56,075 nucleotides of DNA from JAUWVG01 sp964633715 (GCA_964633715.1 CAZWHQ010000027.1:1-56075); one strand, 5' to 3'. Counted from the stretch's first letter, positions 33,453 through 42,935 are shown. Program-made: numbers and translations. The notes: generated by a model not told the origin, from the sequence alone.

Positions 33453-35339
33453 CTACTCCATGTAGTGATTGTACCAGAACTGGAAAATGATCAACGGCCA
33501 CAACAGCTGCCGATGGTTGTGTGCGCCTTGGAAGTGTTCTTTCAGGAGTTTTTCTATCGCAGCCAAATTGAAGAATCTGTGTTTATTCAAATTCGCAGGA
33601 GAGAGGACATCCGTGACAAAATCCTTAAGCTCATTCCTCATCCAGGTCCCTAAGGGTATATCAAAACCGATTTTTTTTCTGCTCAAAATTTCAGAGGGAA
33701 GATATGGGGCCATGGCTTTCTTCAAGATAAGCTTGGTCGTAAGCCTTTTGAGCTTCAGAGAACTGGGGATGGCTGCGGCATATTCGACAAAAGTATGATC
33801 CAAAAAAGGCACCCGAATCTCCAGGGAATTAGCCATGCTCATCCTGTCTGCCTTGACCAGGAGGTCGTCCTGAAGGTAGAGCTTGAGATCCAGATAACTC
33901 AGCCGGCTCACCATGTCTTCAGCCGAGGAATTTTCGAGATGGAAAGAGATGGGATCGAACAGGTTTTCACTCAAGTTTTTTTGCAAGTCGGCTGTAAACA
34001 ATTTTTCCTTTTCTGCAGGGCTGTAGGCGCCCCACCAGACGACGTTTGAGATCTCGGGGGGATAGTCAATCCCGGATATGAATTTTTTGGCCCTGAATTC
34101 AAAGCTCAGCCTTTTCCTTGAGGCTGGAAGGCCTTTGACGATGTTTTTGATAAGCCTGTCTCTCACGATTTTTGGTACTTTTCTGTAATACCGTGCTACC
34201 TGATAGGCCTTATACGTATCGTACCCGGCAAAAAGTTCGTCTCCGCCTTCACCAGCCAGCGCCACAGTGACATATTTCCGCGCCAGGTTCGAGATAATGA
34301 AAGTGGGAATAATCGAGGCATCGGCCAGCGGCTCATCCAAATATTCGACCAAATTCGGGACCAATTCTTTCACCAGTTTAGACTCCACGATAAATTCCTG
34401 GTGATCCGTTTGGAAACAATCGGCCACAACTTTTGCATATCCCAGCTCGTTAAACGATTCTTCTTTGAATCCGATGGAAAACGTCTTAATCTTGGAGACA
34501 GCCACTTGACTCATCAATGCGGTTATGGAACTCGAATCCATCCCTCCACTGAGAAAAACTCCCAACGGGACATCGCTGATCAAACGTTTTCTCACGGACT
34601 CTTTCAGCCTCTGGTAAATTTCCTCCTTGACTGTTTCTTCGTTTTGGGCGGCACCCACGTCCCGGCCGTATGTCACATCCCAGTACTGTTTAATTCGGAC
34701 TTTTGAATCCCGGATGACCATCATATTCCCCGGAAGCAGCTTTTTTATGCCTTTAAAGATTGTCTGCGGAGCTGGGATGTACTCGAATGTGAAAAAGCGC
34801 GACATGCCGTTAAAATCCAGCTCTCGCTGATAGCCGGCCTGAAGGATGGATTTTATCTCTGAAGAAAAAACCAGATTATTATCCGACAACCAGTAGTGGA
34901 GAGGTTTGATGCCCAGCCTATCCCTGGCAAGATAGAGAGTGTTTGTCCTTTTATCCCAGAGAGCAATGGCAAACATTCCGTTTAACAGGGAAACAAAATT
35001 CTCGCCCTCCTCTTCATAGAGATGGACGATAACTTCCGTGTCGGACATTGTGGAGAAAATGTGGCCTCTTTGGATGAGCCAATCGCGCAATTCGGGAAAA
35101 TTGTAGATCTCTCCGTTAAAGACCGTCCATACATTTTTGTCCTCGTTGGCGATAGGCTGGTGTCCAGAGACAAGATCGATGATGCTCAACCTGCGCATCC
35201 CCAAGCTTACCTTTTCGTCGGAGAAAAAACCCTCATCATCCGGACCGCGGTGGACCATTACAGAACACATCTTTTTGGTGATGTCCCCTGCTTCTGGTCC
35301 AAGGCCGTTGAATCCGAAGATGCCACAAATGCCACACAT
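33453..35339 (-). CDS. asnB: Asparagine synthase-type amidotransferase, second copy
   Basis: The 628-residue protein has the Cys2 glutaminase start (MCGICGIFG), HRGPDDEGFF, NGEIYNFPELRD, ligase P-loop SGGMDSSS and AGEGGDELFAGYDTY. It also has KADRMSMANSLEIRVPFLDH. Length and motifs match the copy at 8266-10167 and the AsnB family. SD AGAGGA sits six bases before ATG. Two such genes in one window, both next to envelope-glycan genes, suggest a role in amidating uronic acids or similar acceptors in glycan synthesis, as known for some O-antigen loci (inference). It may equally be a plain asparagine synthetase. Confidence 0.9.
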   Translation of the reverse strand: MCGICGIFGFNGLGPEAGDITKKMCSVMVHRGPDDEGFFSDEKVSLGMRRLSIIDLVSGHQPIANEDKNVWTVFNGEIYNFPELRDWLIQRGHIFSTMSDTEVIVHLYEEEGENFVSLLNGMFAIALWDKRTNTLYLARDRLGIKPLHYWLSDNNLVFSSEIKSILQAGYQRELDFNGMSRFFTFEYIPAPQTIFKGIKKLLPGNMMVIRDSKVRIKQYWDVTYGRDVGAAQNEETVKEEIYQRLKESVRKRLISDVPLGVFLSGGMDSSSITALMSQVAVSKIKTFSIGFKEESFNELGYAKVVADCFQTDHQEFIVESKLVKELVPNLVEYLDEPLADASIIPTFIISNLARKYVTVALAGEGGDELFAGYDTYKAYQVARYYRKVPKIVRDRLIKNIVKGLPASRKRLSFEFRAKKFISGIDYPPEISNVVWWGAYSPAEKEKLFTADLQKNLSENLFDPISFHLENSSAEDMVSRLSYLDLKLYLQDDLLVKADRMSMANSLEIRVPFLDHTFVEYAAAIPSSLKLKRLTTKLILKKAMAPYLPSEILSRKKIGFDIPLGTWMRNELKDFVTDVLSPANLNKHRFFNLAAIEKLLKEHFQGAHNHRQLLWPLIIFQFWYNHYME

Positions 35340-35358
35340 TGTTTTCCTCTGGAGTCCT

Positions 35359-35387
35359 AATGTATCTGAACATGACTAGAATATCAA
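35359..35387 (-). promoter_or_regulatory. Promoter of the second asnB
   Basis: On the minus strand TTGATA (35387-35382) and TACATT (35364-35359) are spaced by 17 bases. A Shine-Dalgarno AGAGGA follows before the ATG at 35339. Confidence 0.5.
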
Positions 35388-35429
35388 TCCCCACCCAGGA
35401 AACAAAACGTGTGCAGGACATTGAGGTGT

Positions 35430-35438
35430 GTTATAATT
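35430..35438 (+). promoter_or_regulatory. Extended -10 promoter for the radical SAM operon
   Basis: TGTTATAAT forms an extended -10 element. No good -35 is seen. It faces away from the asnB promoter at 35359-35387, so this 127-base gap is a divergent promoter region. The leader to the TTG at 35467 would be about 22 bases. Confidence 0.5.
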
Positions 35439-35466
35439 TGAGCCAAATTTTATTCGGACCAATAGA

Positions 35467-36855
35467 TTGGACTCGAACAAGGTAATTCTGCTCAACCCGC
35501 CCGGGGATAAGCTGTATATCCGCGATTATTACTGCAGCTTTTCCTCAAAGGCCAACTACTATTGGCCACCCCAGGACCTCATCTATCTCAGCGGAATCCT
35601 GGATGAGGAATATTCTGTTCGCGTTATCGACGCCATCATCAACAGGCAAACAGAAGAAAACGTTCTCTCTCAAATCGAGAATTCCGGAGCGCGGGCCTTG
35701 ATATTTACGACGGGGACAGCCACGATGTTGTCTGATCTCCGACTGATGGAGCGGATCAAAGCCAAGACCGATATCAAAATTTTAGCAAGTGCGGGGATAT
35801 TGCCTTTTATCTGGGAGGAATTCCTAAAGCGATATAAATGTGTCGACGCACTCCTTCTGGATTTTACCAGCCAGGACATACGTGTTTATTTAAGAGAAGA
35901 TGGACAGATTGATGTCCCATTAAATGGACTCATCACTAGAAAAAATGGTCAGTTTATCAGGAGTATAGAAAAACCATCGCTGACATATACCGTTCCCGTT
36001 CCCAGGCACGATCTTTTCGATTTTAAAAAATACCGGATCCCGATTGCCCGGCGATTTCCATTTACAGTGGTCGTGACCTCCTTAGGCTGCCCTCACAACT
36101 GTGGATTCTGTACGGCAGGTGCGTATGGATACAGAACAAGAGATGTGGAGGGTGTTATCGAAGAACTGCGTGTGTTAACCAGCCTGGGTGTGAAGGAGAT
36201 CCTGTTCCAAGATCCCACATTCACCATCAATACAAACCGTGTGGTCGAGCTCTGCAGCAAGATGGTTGAAAACAAGTTTGATTTAACTTGGAGCTGCAAC
36301 GCGGACATCAAATCCTTCAACGAGGATAAAATCAAGCACATGAAGGAGGCGGGATGCCACACAGTTTCTCTGGGTATCGAGAGCGGGAATGAAAAAATCC
36401 TTCAAAAATACTCCAAAAAGATCACAACAGAAGAGATTAAGAGCACGATCCGTATGCTGAACGCCTACAAGATCCATGTGCTGGGATATTTTATTATCGG
36501 TCTGCCGGGCGAGGACGAGGAGTCCATCCAGCAGACTATCCATCTGGCCAAACAACTGGATATCGATTTTGCCTCCTTTGCCATTGCCACCCCTGACGTG
36601 GGAACACCGCTTAGAAGAGAGGCTCTTCAAAAAGGATGGATGCAAGCAGAGGAGGACATGTTTGACAGCACCGAGTATCCTGTTCTTGAGACAGGAACCC
36701 TGACAAAGGAAAAAGTCTGGAAGCTCCGAAATTTGGCTGTCAGGAAATTTTACCTCAGGCCTTCCTATCTGCTCAAGATGGTGCGGCATATTCGGAATTT
36801 TCGGGATTTGAGTGTAGCAACCTCAAACGCGCTGACACTTTTTCGAAAATCATGA
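35467..36855 (+). CDS. B12-binding-like radical SAM protein
   Basis: The 462 residues start with a cobalamin-binding-like Rossmann domain (about 1-135: LLNPPGD, YWPPQDLIYLSGILDEEYSVRVID). A radical SAM core follows with the [4Fe-4S] motif CPHNCGFC (Cys208, Cys212, Cys215), then VSLGIESGNEKILQKYSKK and YFIIGLPGEDEESIQQTI. The DxHxxG motif that marks true B12 ligation is not seen. It starts from TTG at 35467. The next gene, a ChbG/YdjC deacetylase, overlaps it by ATGA. Adjacent radical SAM and YdjC-type proteins recall HpnJ-HpnK of hopanoid synthesis, but no squalene-hopene cyclase is here. Confidence 0.82.
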   Translation: MDSNKVILLNPPGDKLYIRDYYCSFSSKANYYWPPQDLIYLSGILDEEYSVRVIDAIINRQTEENVLSQIENSGARALIFTTGTATMLSDLRLMERIKAKTDIKILASAGILPFIWEEFLKRYKCVDALLLDFTSQDIRVYLREDGQIDVPLNGLITRKNGQFIRSIEKPSLTYTVPVPRHDLFDFKKYRIPIARRFPFTVVVTSLGCPHNCGFCTAGAYGYRTRDVEGVIEELRVLTSLGVKEILFQDPTFTINTNRVVELCSKMVENKFDLTWSCNADIKSFNEDKIKHMKEAGCHTVSLGIESGNEKILQKYSKKITTEEIKSTIRMLNAYKIHVLGYFIIGLPGEDEESIQQTIHLAKQLDIDFASFAIATPDVGTPLRREALQKGWMQAEEDMFDSTEYPVLETGTLTKEKVWKLRNLAVRKFYLRPSYLLKMVRHIRNFRDLSVATSNALTLFRKS

Positions 36856-37700
36856 AAAAAGTCATAGTCAATGCCGATGATTTTGGTCTGACCCAGGGAG
36901 TGAACGAGGGGATCGTCAAGGCGTATCAAGAAGGCATTCTGACGTCCGCCACACTCATGGCCAACATGCCGGGATTTGATCAGGCGGTGGAATTGGCGGG
37001 CACACATCCGGAATTAGGCGTGGGTCTGCACCTCAATATACTCAGAGGACACCCCCTCTCACCGGCACAGACTGTGGGCAGCCTTCTCTCAAAGGACCTT
37101 CGTTTTATTCCGAATGTTTCAAACCTTCTTCGTCGAATAGCCCTGAAAAAGATCAAACTTGATGAAGTCGAGCGAGAGTTCAGGGCTCAATTGGAAAGGG
37201 TACTGGAGGCTGGTATCAATCCGAGCCACATCGACAGTGAAAAGCATATCCACTTGATTTGGGCTCTTTTCCGGATCGTTCTTAAGCTGGCAAAAGAGTA
37301 CAAAATCAAAAAGGTCCGGTTTATTCAGGAATTTTGTGCCTCCTCAAGTCCTGGACAGGTGTTCAAATCCCTATTTATCTCTCTCTCTTCGGCTTCCATG
37401 AAAAAGAAAATGGCCCAGGAATCTGTCCGTTCTAGCGACTGGTTTTATGGGGTGTGCGACAGCGGCCGGATCACAGCAGCCAAACTCCAGCGGGCGCTTC
37501 AAAAAGCCAAGGAAGGAGTGACTGAAATAATGGTTCATCCTGGATTTATCACGCAAGAAATGCTAGAGTTAGAAAAGCAGATTGGCCCATATTACATCAA
37601 TAAATACAGGGAGAAAGAATTAAACGCGCTGCTCGATAAAAAATTGCCAAAATTCATCGCAAATCTGAAGATTCAGTTGATTAACTTTAATCAAATATAA
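36852..37700 (+). CDS. ChbG/HpnK (YdjC)-family carbohydrate deacetylase
   Basis: The family hydrolyses N-acetyl groups of sugars and uses a divalent metal. The 282-residue TIM-like protein has NADDFGLTQGVNEG (about 6-19) with metal-binding Asp residues, GVGLHLN with His (about 57-63), HIDSEKHIHL (about 117-126), and late IMVHPGF. It overlaps the radical SAM gene by four bases and precedes the glycosyltransferase by eight. In this setting it may deacetylate a sugar on a lipid carrier, as ArnD deformylates Und-P-Ara4FN. Confidence 0.88.
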   Translation: MKKVIVNADDFGLTQGVNEGIVKAYQEGILTSATLMANMPGFDQAVELAGTHPELGVGLHLNILRGHPLSPAQTVGSLLSKDLRFIPNVSNLLRRIALKKIKLDEVEREFRAQLERVLEAGINPSHIDSEKHIHLIWALFRIVLKLAKEYKIKKVRFIQEFCASSSPGQVFKSLFISLSSASMKKKMAQESVRSSDWFYGVCDSGRITAAKLQRALQKAKEGVTEIMVHPGFITQEMLELEKQIGPYYINKYREKELNALLDKKLPKFIANLKIQLINFNQI

Positions 37701-37708
37701 AGATACAC

Positions 37709-38701
37709 ATGGACAATAAAAATAGGAACATCGCAATCTCGGTTGTTGTCCCTTTCTACAACGAGCAGGAGAACATCGAAGATCTTTATGAAAAATTGAC
37801 TCGAGTCCTCAAGGATTTGGGTGTGTCCTATGAGTTGATCTTAATAAATGACGGGAGTACAGACAACACACAAAACATTTTAATGGATTTATTCGAAACC
37901 GATAAAACTGTCGAAGTCATCACACTGCGGAAAAATTTTGGACAGACGGCTGCACTTCAGGCTGGATTCGATTTTGCCAAAGGTGAGGTCATCATCTCCA
38001 TGGACGGGGACCTGCAGCATGATCCCGAGGATATCCCCAAACTGCTGGCCCCTTTAAAAGACGGTTTTGAAATTGTCTCGGGATGGCGAAAGAAACGGAA
38101 GGATCATTTTTTTCTGAGACGCTTTCCCTCCCTAGTCGCGAACAGGGTTATGCGATTCCTCTCGGGAGTTAAGATCCACGATTTCGGCACGACTTTTAAG
38201 GCTTATAAACGGGATGCCCTCGAAGGGCTTCGCCTCTATGGAGAGCTTCATCGATTTATTCCAGCACTCATCAGCCGGACAGGGGTGAAGATTACAGAAG
38301 TCCCGATAAAGAATGTTGTCCGTAAAAAGGGAAAATCGAATTACGGACTTTCCCGAGTCCGCAAAGTGCTATTTGATCTGATAACCGTCAAGTTCATCAT
38401 CAGTTTTATAGACCGGCCTCTGCAGTTTTTTGGGCTTATCGGTTTAATTTTTGGAGGCATTGGTTTCACTATCGCTCTCATCCTGACTGTGGGATTTTAT
38501 TTTTTTGAGTGGTCGATTAGAGACAACCTGGGGAATTTAATTCTCAGCGTGTTTATGATGATCCTGGGACTCCAGTTTATTATGACCGGTCTGCTGGCAG
38601 AGATCATCTCGCGCATCTATTTTACCACTCACAAGATGAAAATTTACTCTGTGGCTGAGCGAAAATCCCACCAACCTTCCAGGGATGAGGAGGGAAGCTG
38701 A
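37709..38701 (+). CDS. GT2 glycosyltransferase, polyprenyl-phosphate type (ArnC/GtrB/DPM1-like)
   Basis: This transfers a sugar from a nucleotide donor to a lipid phosphate at the inner face of the membrane. The 330 residues open with VVVPFYNEQENIEDLYEKL, LINDGSTDNTQNIL and LRKNFGQTAALQAGFDFA. The DxD-like MDGDLQHDPEDIPKL is followed by an R-rich GWRKKRKD segment. FGTTFKAYKRDAL and two C-terminal helices (about 245-270 and 280-305) are typical of GtrB/ArnC. Substrate sugar is unknown. It lies between the deacetylase and the GT-C gene in one run. Confidence 0.92.
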   Translation: MDNKNRNIAISVVVPFYNEQENIEDLYEKLTRVLKDLGVSYELILINDGSTDNTQNILMDLFETDKTVEVITLRKNFGQTAALQAGFDFAKGEVIISMDGDLQHDPEDIPKLLAPLKDGFEIVSGWRKKRKDHFFLRRFPSLVANRVMRFLSGVKIHDFGTTFKAYKRDALEGLRLYGELHRFIPALISRTGVKITEVPIKNVVRKKGKSNYGLSRVRKVLFDLITVKFIISFIDRPLQFFGLIGLIFGGIGFTIALILTVGFYFFEWSIRDNLGNLILSVFMMILGLQFIMTGLLAEIISRIYFTTHKMKIYSVAERKSHQPSRDEEGS

Positions 38702-38722
38702 GATAGGGCCTGCAATGAGGAC

Positions 38723-40837
38723 GTGCTGTTGAACAATATTTTGTTCAAAAGAGTTCAACAGAAAACCAACCTTCTGATTTGGATTGGTCTCGCTCTTTTT
38801 TCCGTTTTTATCCTTCTCCTCTTCATCCAATCTCTGGATGTCCTCTCTCTTTGGATGGATGAGGGATTTTACTATCTGGCTACCCAGAAGATATTGGATC
38901 TAGGCTATCCGCTTTTTCCCTCCGGACATATCTATTTCAAAGCTATTTTATATGCTTATGTTTCCGCTTTCTTTACAGGTATTTTTGGATTCACGGTGTA
39001 TAACCTGAGGCTGATCAGCGTGCTGTGCACCGTTGCTCTTATCCCGCTGGTCTATCACATGGGGAAAAAGCTGTTCAATCGGAAAATCGGATTGGGTGCT
39101 GTGGTTATATTTTCATTGTCCGTGTGGGTTGCAGAGTACGGACGCGTCGACCTCTACTTTGCGCCTCTCCAGCTGGTGAGTTTTGGCGGTCTCTATCTTT
39201 TTTATAGGGGTTTTTTTGAGGAGAAACCCAAGTATAAAGTTTTGGCCACAGCTGCTTTTATTGTGGCTCCCTTGATACACCAGCTGGGGATGAGTCTCTG
39301 GTTCTGTTTCCCTGCTTTTTTTCTGATCAAAGGGATAAAGAGGTTCTTCCGGAGAGATGTGCTTTTGAGCTTCTCTCTGACATCGGTATTTTATCTCCTC
39401 GTCCAGCTCCATGAATATTTCTTCTGGGAAGTGGGATACGTTTACGCCAAAACAGATCAAAGTCTTCAGGGAATGTTCCAATATTTCTTCTCCAGCTTCT
39501 CAATGAAATACTTTTTTGAGTTCTATGGAAGTTTCCCTCAAATGAGCCTGGTCATCTGCGCCGGATTCGCTCTTCTTCTCGGAATCTGGATCTATGAAAG
39601 AAGCACCAAAAGGCCCCATTCTTCCTTCTCTAGGGATTGGTTCTTCTTGAATCTCTGCTTGGTCTTCCCGCTTGTCTTTCTCGGTTTTTTCAGGACACAT
39701 GTCCACCCCCGCTATCTTTACCAACTGTATCCTCTTTTTGTAATCCTGTATATTGTGAGTCTTTATAAAATAGCCCAGCTCCTCATCAGGCTCTTGTCAA
39801 AACTCTACGCACTAAAGAAGCCAACCCTTTTCTCATTTGCAACGGGAGTTCTTTTTGTGGCCCTTCTCTTTTTGACCGCAGAAGGTGTCGGCGTGGGGAA
39901 AGTGAAGTCAATTGTGAATCGGCAGTATGGAGATCGCATACAGACAGATATCATATACAAATCAGGGAGATACCAACAATATGACCATAAAGGACCGGGT
40001 GAGTATGTCCGGCATTTTCTCCAGGAAGATGACCTGGTTGTGGCCATCCATGTGGTCTTTCAGCACATCTATGCAGGACGCGTCGATTATTGGCTGTGGT
40101 CCGGAGGCCCCGGGACATGGGATGCTTGGGAGGAAACATCCGAGGGATGGAAGGATTTTTATATCGGAGCCGGGTGGATAAACAACCTGGGAGATCTGAG
40201 ACAGGTACTGGAAAAGAATCCCAAAAAAAAGATTTGGATTGTAACATCTCCGTCCATCCTCCGAAGAGACCACATCACAGAGGACATCGCTTTGTTCATT
40301 AAGGCAGATCCTGAAAAACTTGTTTTTCGCGGGAAGGACGACATGTCAGAGGTTTATTTGTGGAATGAAGCGGAAAAGGAACTGACCGGCCCCGCTCACA
40401 CCATGGAGGGAGAATGGCTTCCTATTCTCTTTGGGAAGACGGTATACGAGGAAAATGTATCCAAGGGAAGTGCCCTCTTTGTACCCAAAGGGAAGTTTAG
40501 AGGAAAACTCGGCTATTACACAACCGAACAGACATTTTCTCCGGGACATTATTCGGTTTCTGTGCGATTAAAGTTGCAGGATTTCGAAGGAGAGGACAAC
40601 AGATTATTTGGCATCGCACTTTTAAAGGGACCAAAGGGCGAACAAGTGACATCCTATATTGTGAATGGAGATAAAATTAAAAAGGAAACAAAATATCAGA
40701 CCTACAGCTTCAACTATTATCAAAGCAAGGAGAGCCGGTTGTATCTGAAGTTTTTATTCACGGGTTTAGGGAATGTGTGGCTTGACTATGTGGATATTAA
40801 ACCTAAAATCAAGTCTCCTGCGAATAATATGCCTTAA
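38723..40837 (+). CDS. ArnT/PMT-like GT-C glycosyltransferase with C-terminal soluble domain
   Basis: The protein has an early catalytic-loop motif WMDEGFYYLA (Asp-Glu, as in PMT/ArnT GT-C enzymes). About ten membrane helices (about 10-390) and a C-terminal beta-rich domain (about 560-695: FVPKGKFRGKLGYYTTEQT, WLDYVDIKPK) follow. The likely job is transfer of a sugar from a polyprenyl phosphate donor to an extracytoplasmic acceptor. GTG 38723 is used, with TGAGG just upstream. Together with the preceding GT2 and deacetylase it gives the ArnC-ArnD-ArnT arrangement. The C-terminal domain may recognise the acceptor (inference). Confidence 0.8.
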   Translation: MLLNNILFKRVQQKTNLLIWIGLALFSVFILLLFIQSLDVLSLWMDEGFYYLATQKILDLGYPLFPSGHIYFKAILYAYVSAFFTGIFGFTVYNLRLISVLCTVALIPLVYHMGKKLFNRKIGLGAVVIFSLSVWVAEYGRVDLYFAPLQLVSFGGLYLFYRGFFEEKPKYKVLATAAFIVAPLIHQLGMSLWFCFPAFFLIKGIKRFFRRDVLLSFSLTSVFYLLVQLHEYFFWEVGYVYAKTDQSLQGMFQYFFSSFSMKYFFEFYGSFPQMSLVICAGFALLLGIWIYERSTKRPHSSFSRDWFFLNLCLVFPLVFLGFFRTHVHPRYLYQLYPLFVILYIVSLYKIAQLLIRLLSKLYALKKPTLFSFATGVLFVALLFLTAEGVGVGKVKSIVNRQYGDRIQTDIIYKSGRYQQYDHKGPGEYVRHFLQEDDLVVAIHVVFQHIYAGRVDYWLWSGGPGTWDAWEETSEGWKDFYIGAGWINNLGDLRQVLEKNPKKKIWIVTSPSILRRDHITEDIALFIKADPEKLVFRGKDDMSEVYLWNEAEKELTGPAHTMEGEWLPILFGKTVYEENVSKGSALFVPKGKFRGKLGYYTTEQTFSPGHYSVSVRLKLQDFEGEDNRLFGIALLKGPKGEQVTSYIVNGDKIKKETKYQTYSFNYYQSKESRLYLKFLFTGLGNVWLDYVDIKPKIKSPANNMP

Positions 40838-40866
40838 GGTCTGAAACAGGATAAAAGGAGAGAGGG

Positions 40867-41607
40867 ATGAAAGACGATTTCCGAGGGAGTGTACAAAAAG
40901 AGCTCATTAAAAAAAGGGGGTCTTTTTTTTCAAAGTATTCATCCCTTTTTATCGGGAAAAAAGGATTTTTTTTATTTCTGAAATATGAGAGTGTGATTCT
41001 GCTCTTTTCAGGGATTCCCGGGGCGTTGGGTTTTTTCCTGCGCAGAGTCTTCTATCCGAGTTTATTCAAGAAGGTGGGAAAAGGTGTGGTCTTCGGAAGG
41101 AACATCACTGTGCGCCATCCAAAAAAAATCACGATCGGGGACAACTCCGTCATCGATGACAATGTTGTGCTGGATGCCAAAGGAGAAAAGAATGAAGGCA
41201 TCCAGATCGGAGAAAATATTTATATCGGCAGGAACACCATATTGAGCTGCAAAGAAGGATCAATTTATCTTGAAGATTCCTGCAACATCTCCGCCAATTG
41301 TATGCTTCTCTCGGAAACGGAGATCCGATTGGGAAAATTCTGTTTCTTAGCCGGCCAGTGCTATCTCGTGGCCGGGGGGAATCACAGCTTCAAAGACACC
41401 TCAATACCGATCATGTTCCAGCCGTCCTATTCCAAAGGAGGGATCGCAGTCGGGACAGATGTTTGGCTGGGAGCGGGCGTCATAGTTTTAGATGGTGCAA
41501 ATGTCGGTAAGGGGACCGTCGTCGGGGCAGGAGCCGTAGTGACTGAATCTCTTCCAGAATACTGTATCGCTGTCGGATCGCCGGCCCAAAAAGTCAAAGA
41601 CCGATAG
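40867..41607 (+). CDS. Left-handed beta-helix (hexapeptide) acyltransferase
   Basis: The 246 residues include repeated hexapeptides in a trimeric LbetaH fold (GKGVVFGRNITVRHPKKITIGDNSVID, IGENIYIGRNTILS, VGTDVWLGAGVIVLDGANVGKG, VVGAGAVVTESLP). The final block GSPAQKV is the family ending (usually G-x-PAK). It resembles WbbJ/NodL-type sugar O-acetyltransferases that use acetyl-CoA. AAGGAG eight bases ahead supports the ATG at 40867. As the last gene of the run it may acetylate the glycan. A hydrophobic segment near 30-55 (FLFLKYESVILLFSGIPGALG) could anchor it. Confidence 0.87.
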   Translation: MKDDFRGSVQKELIKKRGSFFSKYSSLFIGKKGFFLFLKYESVILLFSGIPGALGFFLRRVFYPSLFKKVGKGVVFGRNITVRHPKKITIGDNSVIDDNVVLDAKGEKNEGIQIGENIYIGRNTILSCKEGSIYLEDSCNISANCMLLSETEIRLGKFCFLAGQCYLVAGGNHSFKDTSIPIMFQPSYSKGGIAVGTDVWLGAGVIVLDGANVGKGTVVGAGAVVTESLPEYCIAVGSPAQKVKDR

Positions 41608-41610
41608 ACC

Positions 41611-42840
41611 TTAAAAGAATAATTGAAGGCCAAGAAATAACTGATACCGGGAAAATTTAATATTTTGTTCCAGATTCGCAGAATCTTTAGAAAACTCGAT
41701 ATAGTTTATCTCTAATAGAAAGGAGAGGGCAGGGAAAAAACGATATTCAGCGCTTGCCGATATTCCCCACCACCAGGATTCAAATTTTTCTTGGGTAAAA
41801 GTTTGTGATGTGATCTCTAAATCAGCAGCGGTAAAAGGAAAATTATCTAAAAACTCGATGTCTTCCAAAGATGTCAGTTTAAATTGAGAAAATCCAACAA
41901 TTGGACCTACCCATACCTGAAAATTTTCAATTTGTAGTGGTGACACCTGAGGAGAAACATAAAGGGCATTGTGCGAACCATTATTGTTTTCGGTTAAATT
42001 CAGAGTTCTCGCCATGCCAGAGTTAAACGGATGGGGAAGGGTGATTTGAAACAGCCCATCGTTTTTAAAAGAAAAAGTGCTGAATCCCAGGGTGCCCTTA
42101 AATTTGATATTTTGTATTGTAAATGATCTCCCAATATTAATATCAAAAATATAGCCTGGATCACCTATCCTGTAATGTTCACCTATATAAGCCGTTTCGC
42201 CATAAAGTTGAAAAGAATTTTGAACATGAATGTCAGGTTGGACATACCTTCCAATCCCATTCTTCAAGAGTATATAATATTTTGGCTCCGTTTTTCTGGT
42301 TGGCTTTGTTTTTTTGGTTGGCTTTGTTTTTTTGGGAGGAATCTCTTTTGGAACTTCTTCCACCACTTTTTCTTCGATTTCAGGTTGGGCCTTGGTCGGA
42401 GCCATCTGTTTTGCCTCTTGAACCATTTTTAAAGTTTCTTCGAATAAAAGCTCTATTCTAAATCCTCCCTCTACCGGGACAATATTAGTGATAGGCCTTT
42501 TTTCGGCAAATTCAAGAACGACCCGCGCGACGCCCTGTTGAGTCTGTTCCATTTTTACATTTAATAAGTGTGTATCCTGAATTTCATACCATGGTTCGAT
42601 TGAAATTTTCTGCACCGGGGAAAAATCGACGGCCAATTTTTTTTGGTCAACAAGGTCAATAATTTCGTACTGCACGGCACCTTCTATTTTGAGAAATATT
42701 TCTATCTTATTTATTCTCGTTTTTTGAAAGCCAATTTCCTGAATCTCATTGGCAGTTTGTTGAGCAGAAAAAATATTCGTTCCGCCTAATAAAAAGAGGA
42801 ACAAAACGAATACAATTAAACTTTTAATTGAAATTTTCAA
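41611..42840 (-). CDS. AMIN-domain/outer-membrane barrel protein
   Basis: The 409-residue protein starts at TTG 42840, set by a strong AGGAG eight bases ahead. A signal peptide (about 7-26, ending FSAQQ) precedes an AMIN-like domain (about 38-140: IEIFLKIEGAVQYEIIDLVDQKKLAVDFSPV, ARVVLEFAEKRPITNIVPVEGGF), as found in secretin-associated and amidase proteins. A proline/lysine-rich linker (KPTKKTKPTRKTEPK) leads to a C-terminal barrel of about 200 residues ending in the aromatic LFLGLQLFF typical of outer-membrane barrels. It may span periplasm and outer membrane. A sialidase-like secreted protein is encoded 95 bases upstream on the same strand. Confidence 0.75.
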   Translation of the reverse strand: MKISIKSLIVFVLFLFLLGGTNIFSAQQTANEIQEIGFQKTRINKIEIFLKIEGAVQYEIIDLVDQKKLAVDFSPVQKISIEPWYEIQDTHLLNVKMEQTQQGVARVVLEFAEKRPITNIVPVEGGFRIELLFEETLKMVQEAKQMAPTKAQPEIEEKVVEEVPKEIPPKKTKPTKKTKPTRKTEPKYYILLKNGIGRYVQPDIHVQNSFQLYGETAYIGEHYRIGDPGYIFDINIGRSFTIQNIKFKGTLGFSTFSFKNDGLFQITLPHPFNSGMARTLNLTENNNGSHNALYVSPQVSPLQIENFQVWVGPIVGFSQFKLTSLEDIEFLDNFPFTAADLEITSQTFTQEKFESWWWGISASAEYRFFPALSFLLEINYIEFSKDSANLEQNIKFSRYQLFLGLQLFF

Positions 42841-42935
42841 GGTTGACTCCTTTGTTTTTTCGTAATCGAACTCTTTTTCCGATCTCTCGATTTATATAAC
42901 TTTTTTAAAATCCTTTTTTTCTTTTTTTTCACTTT

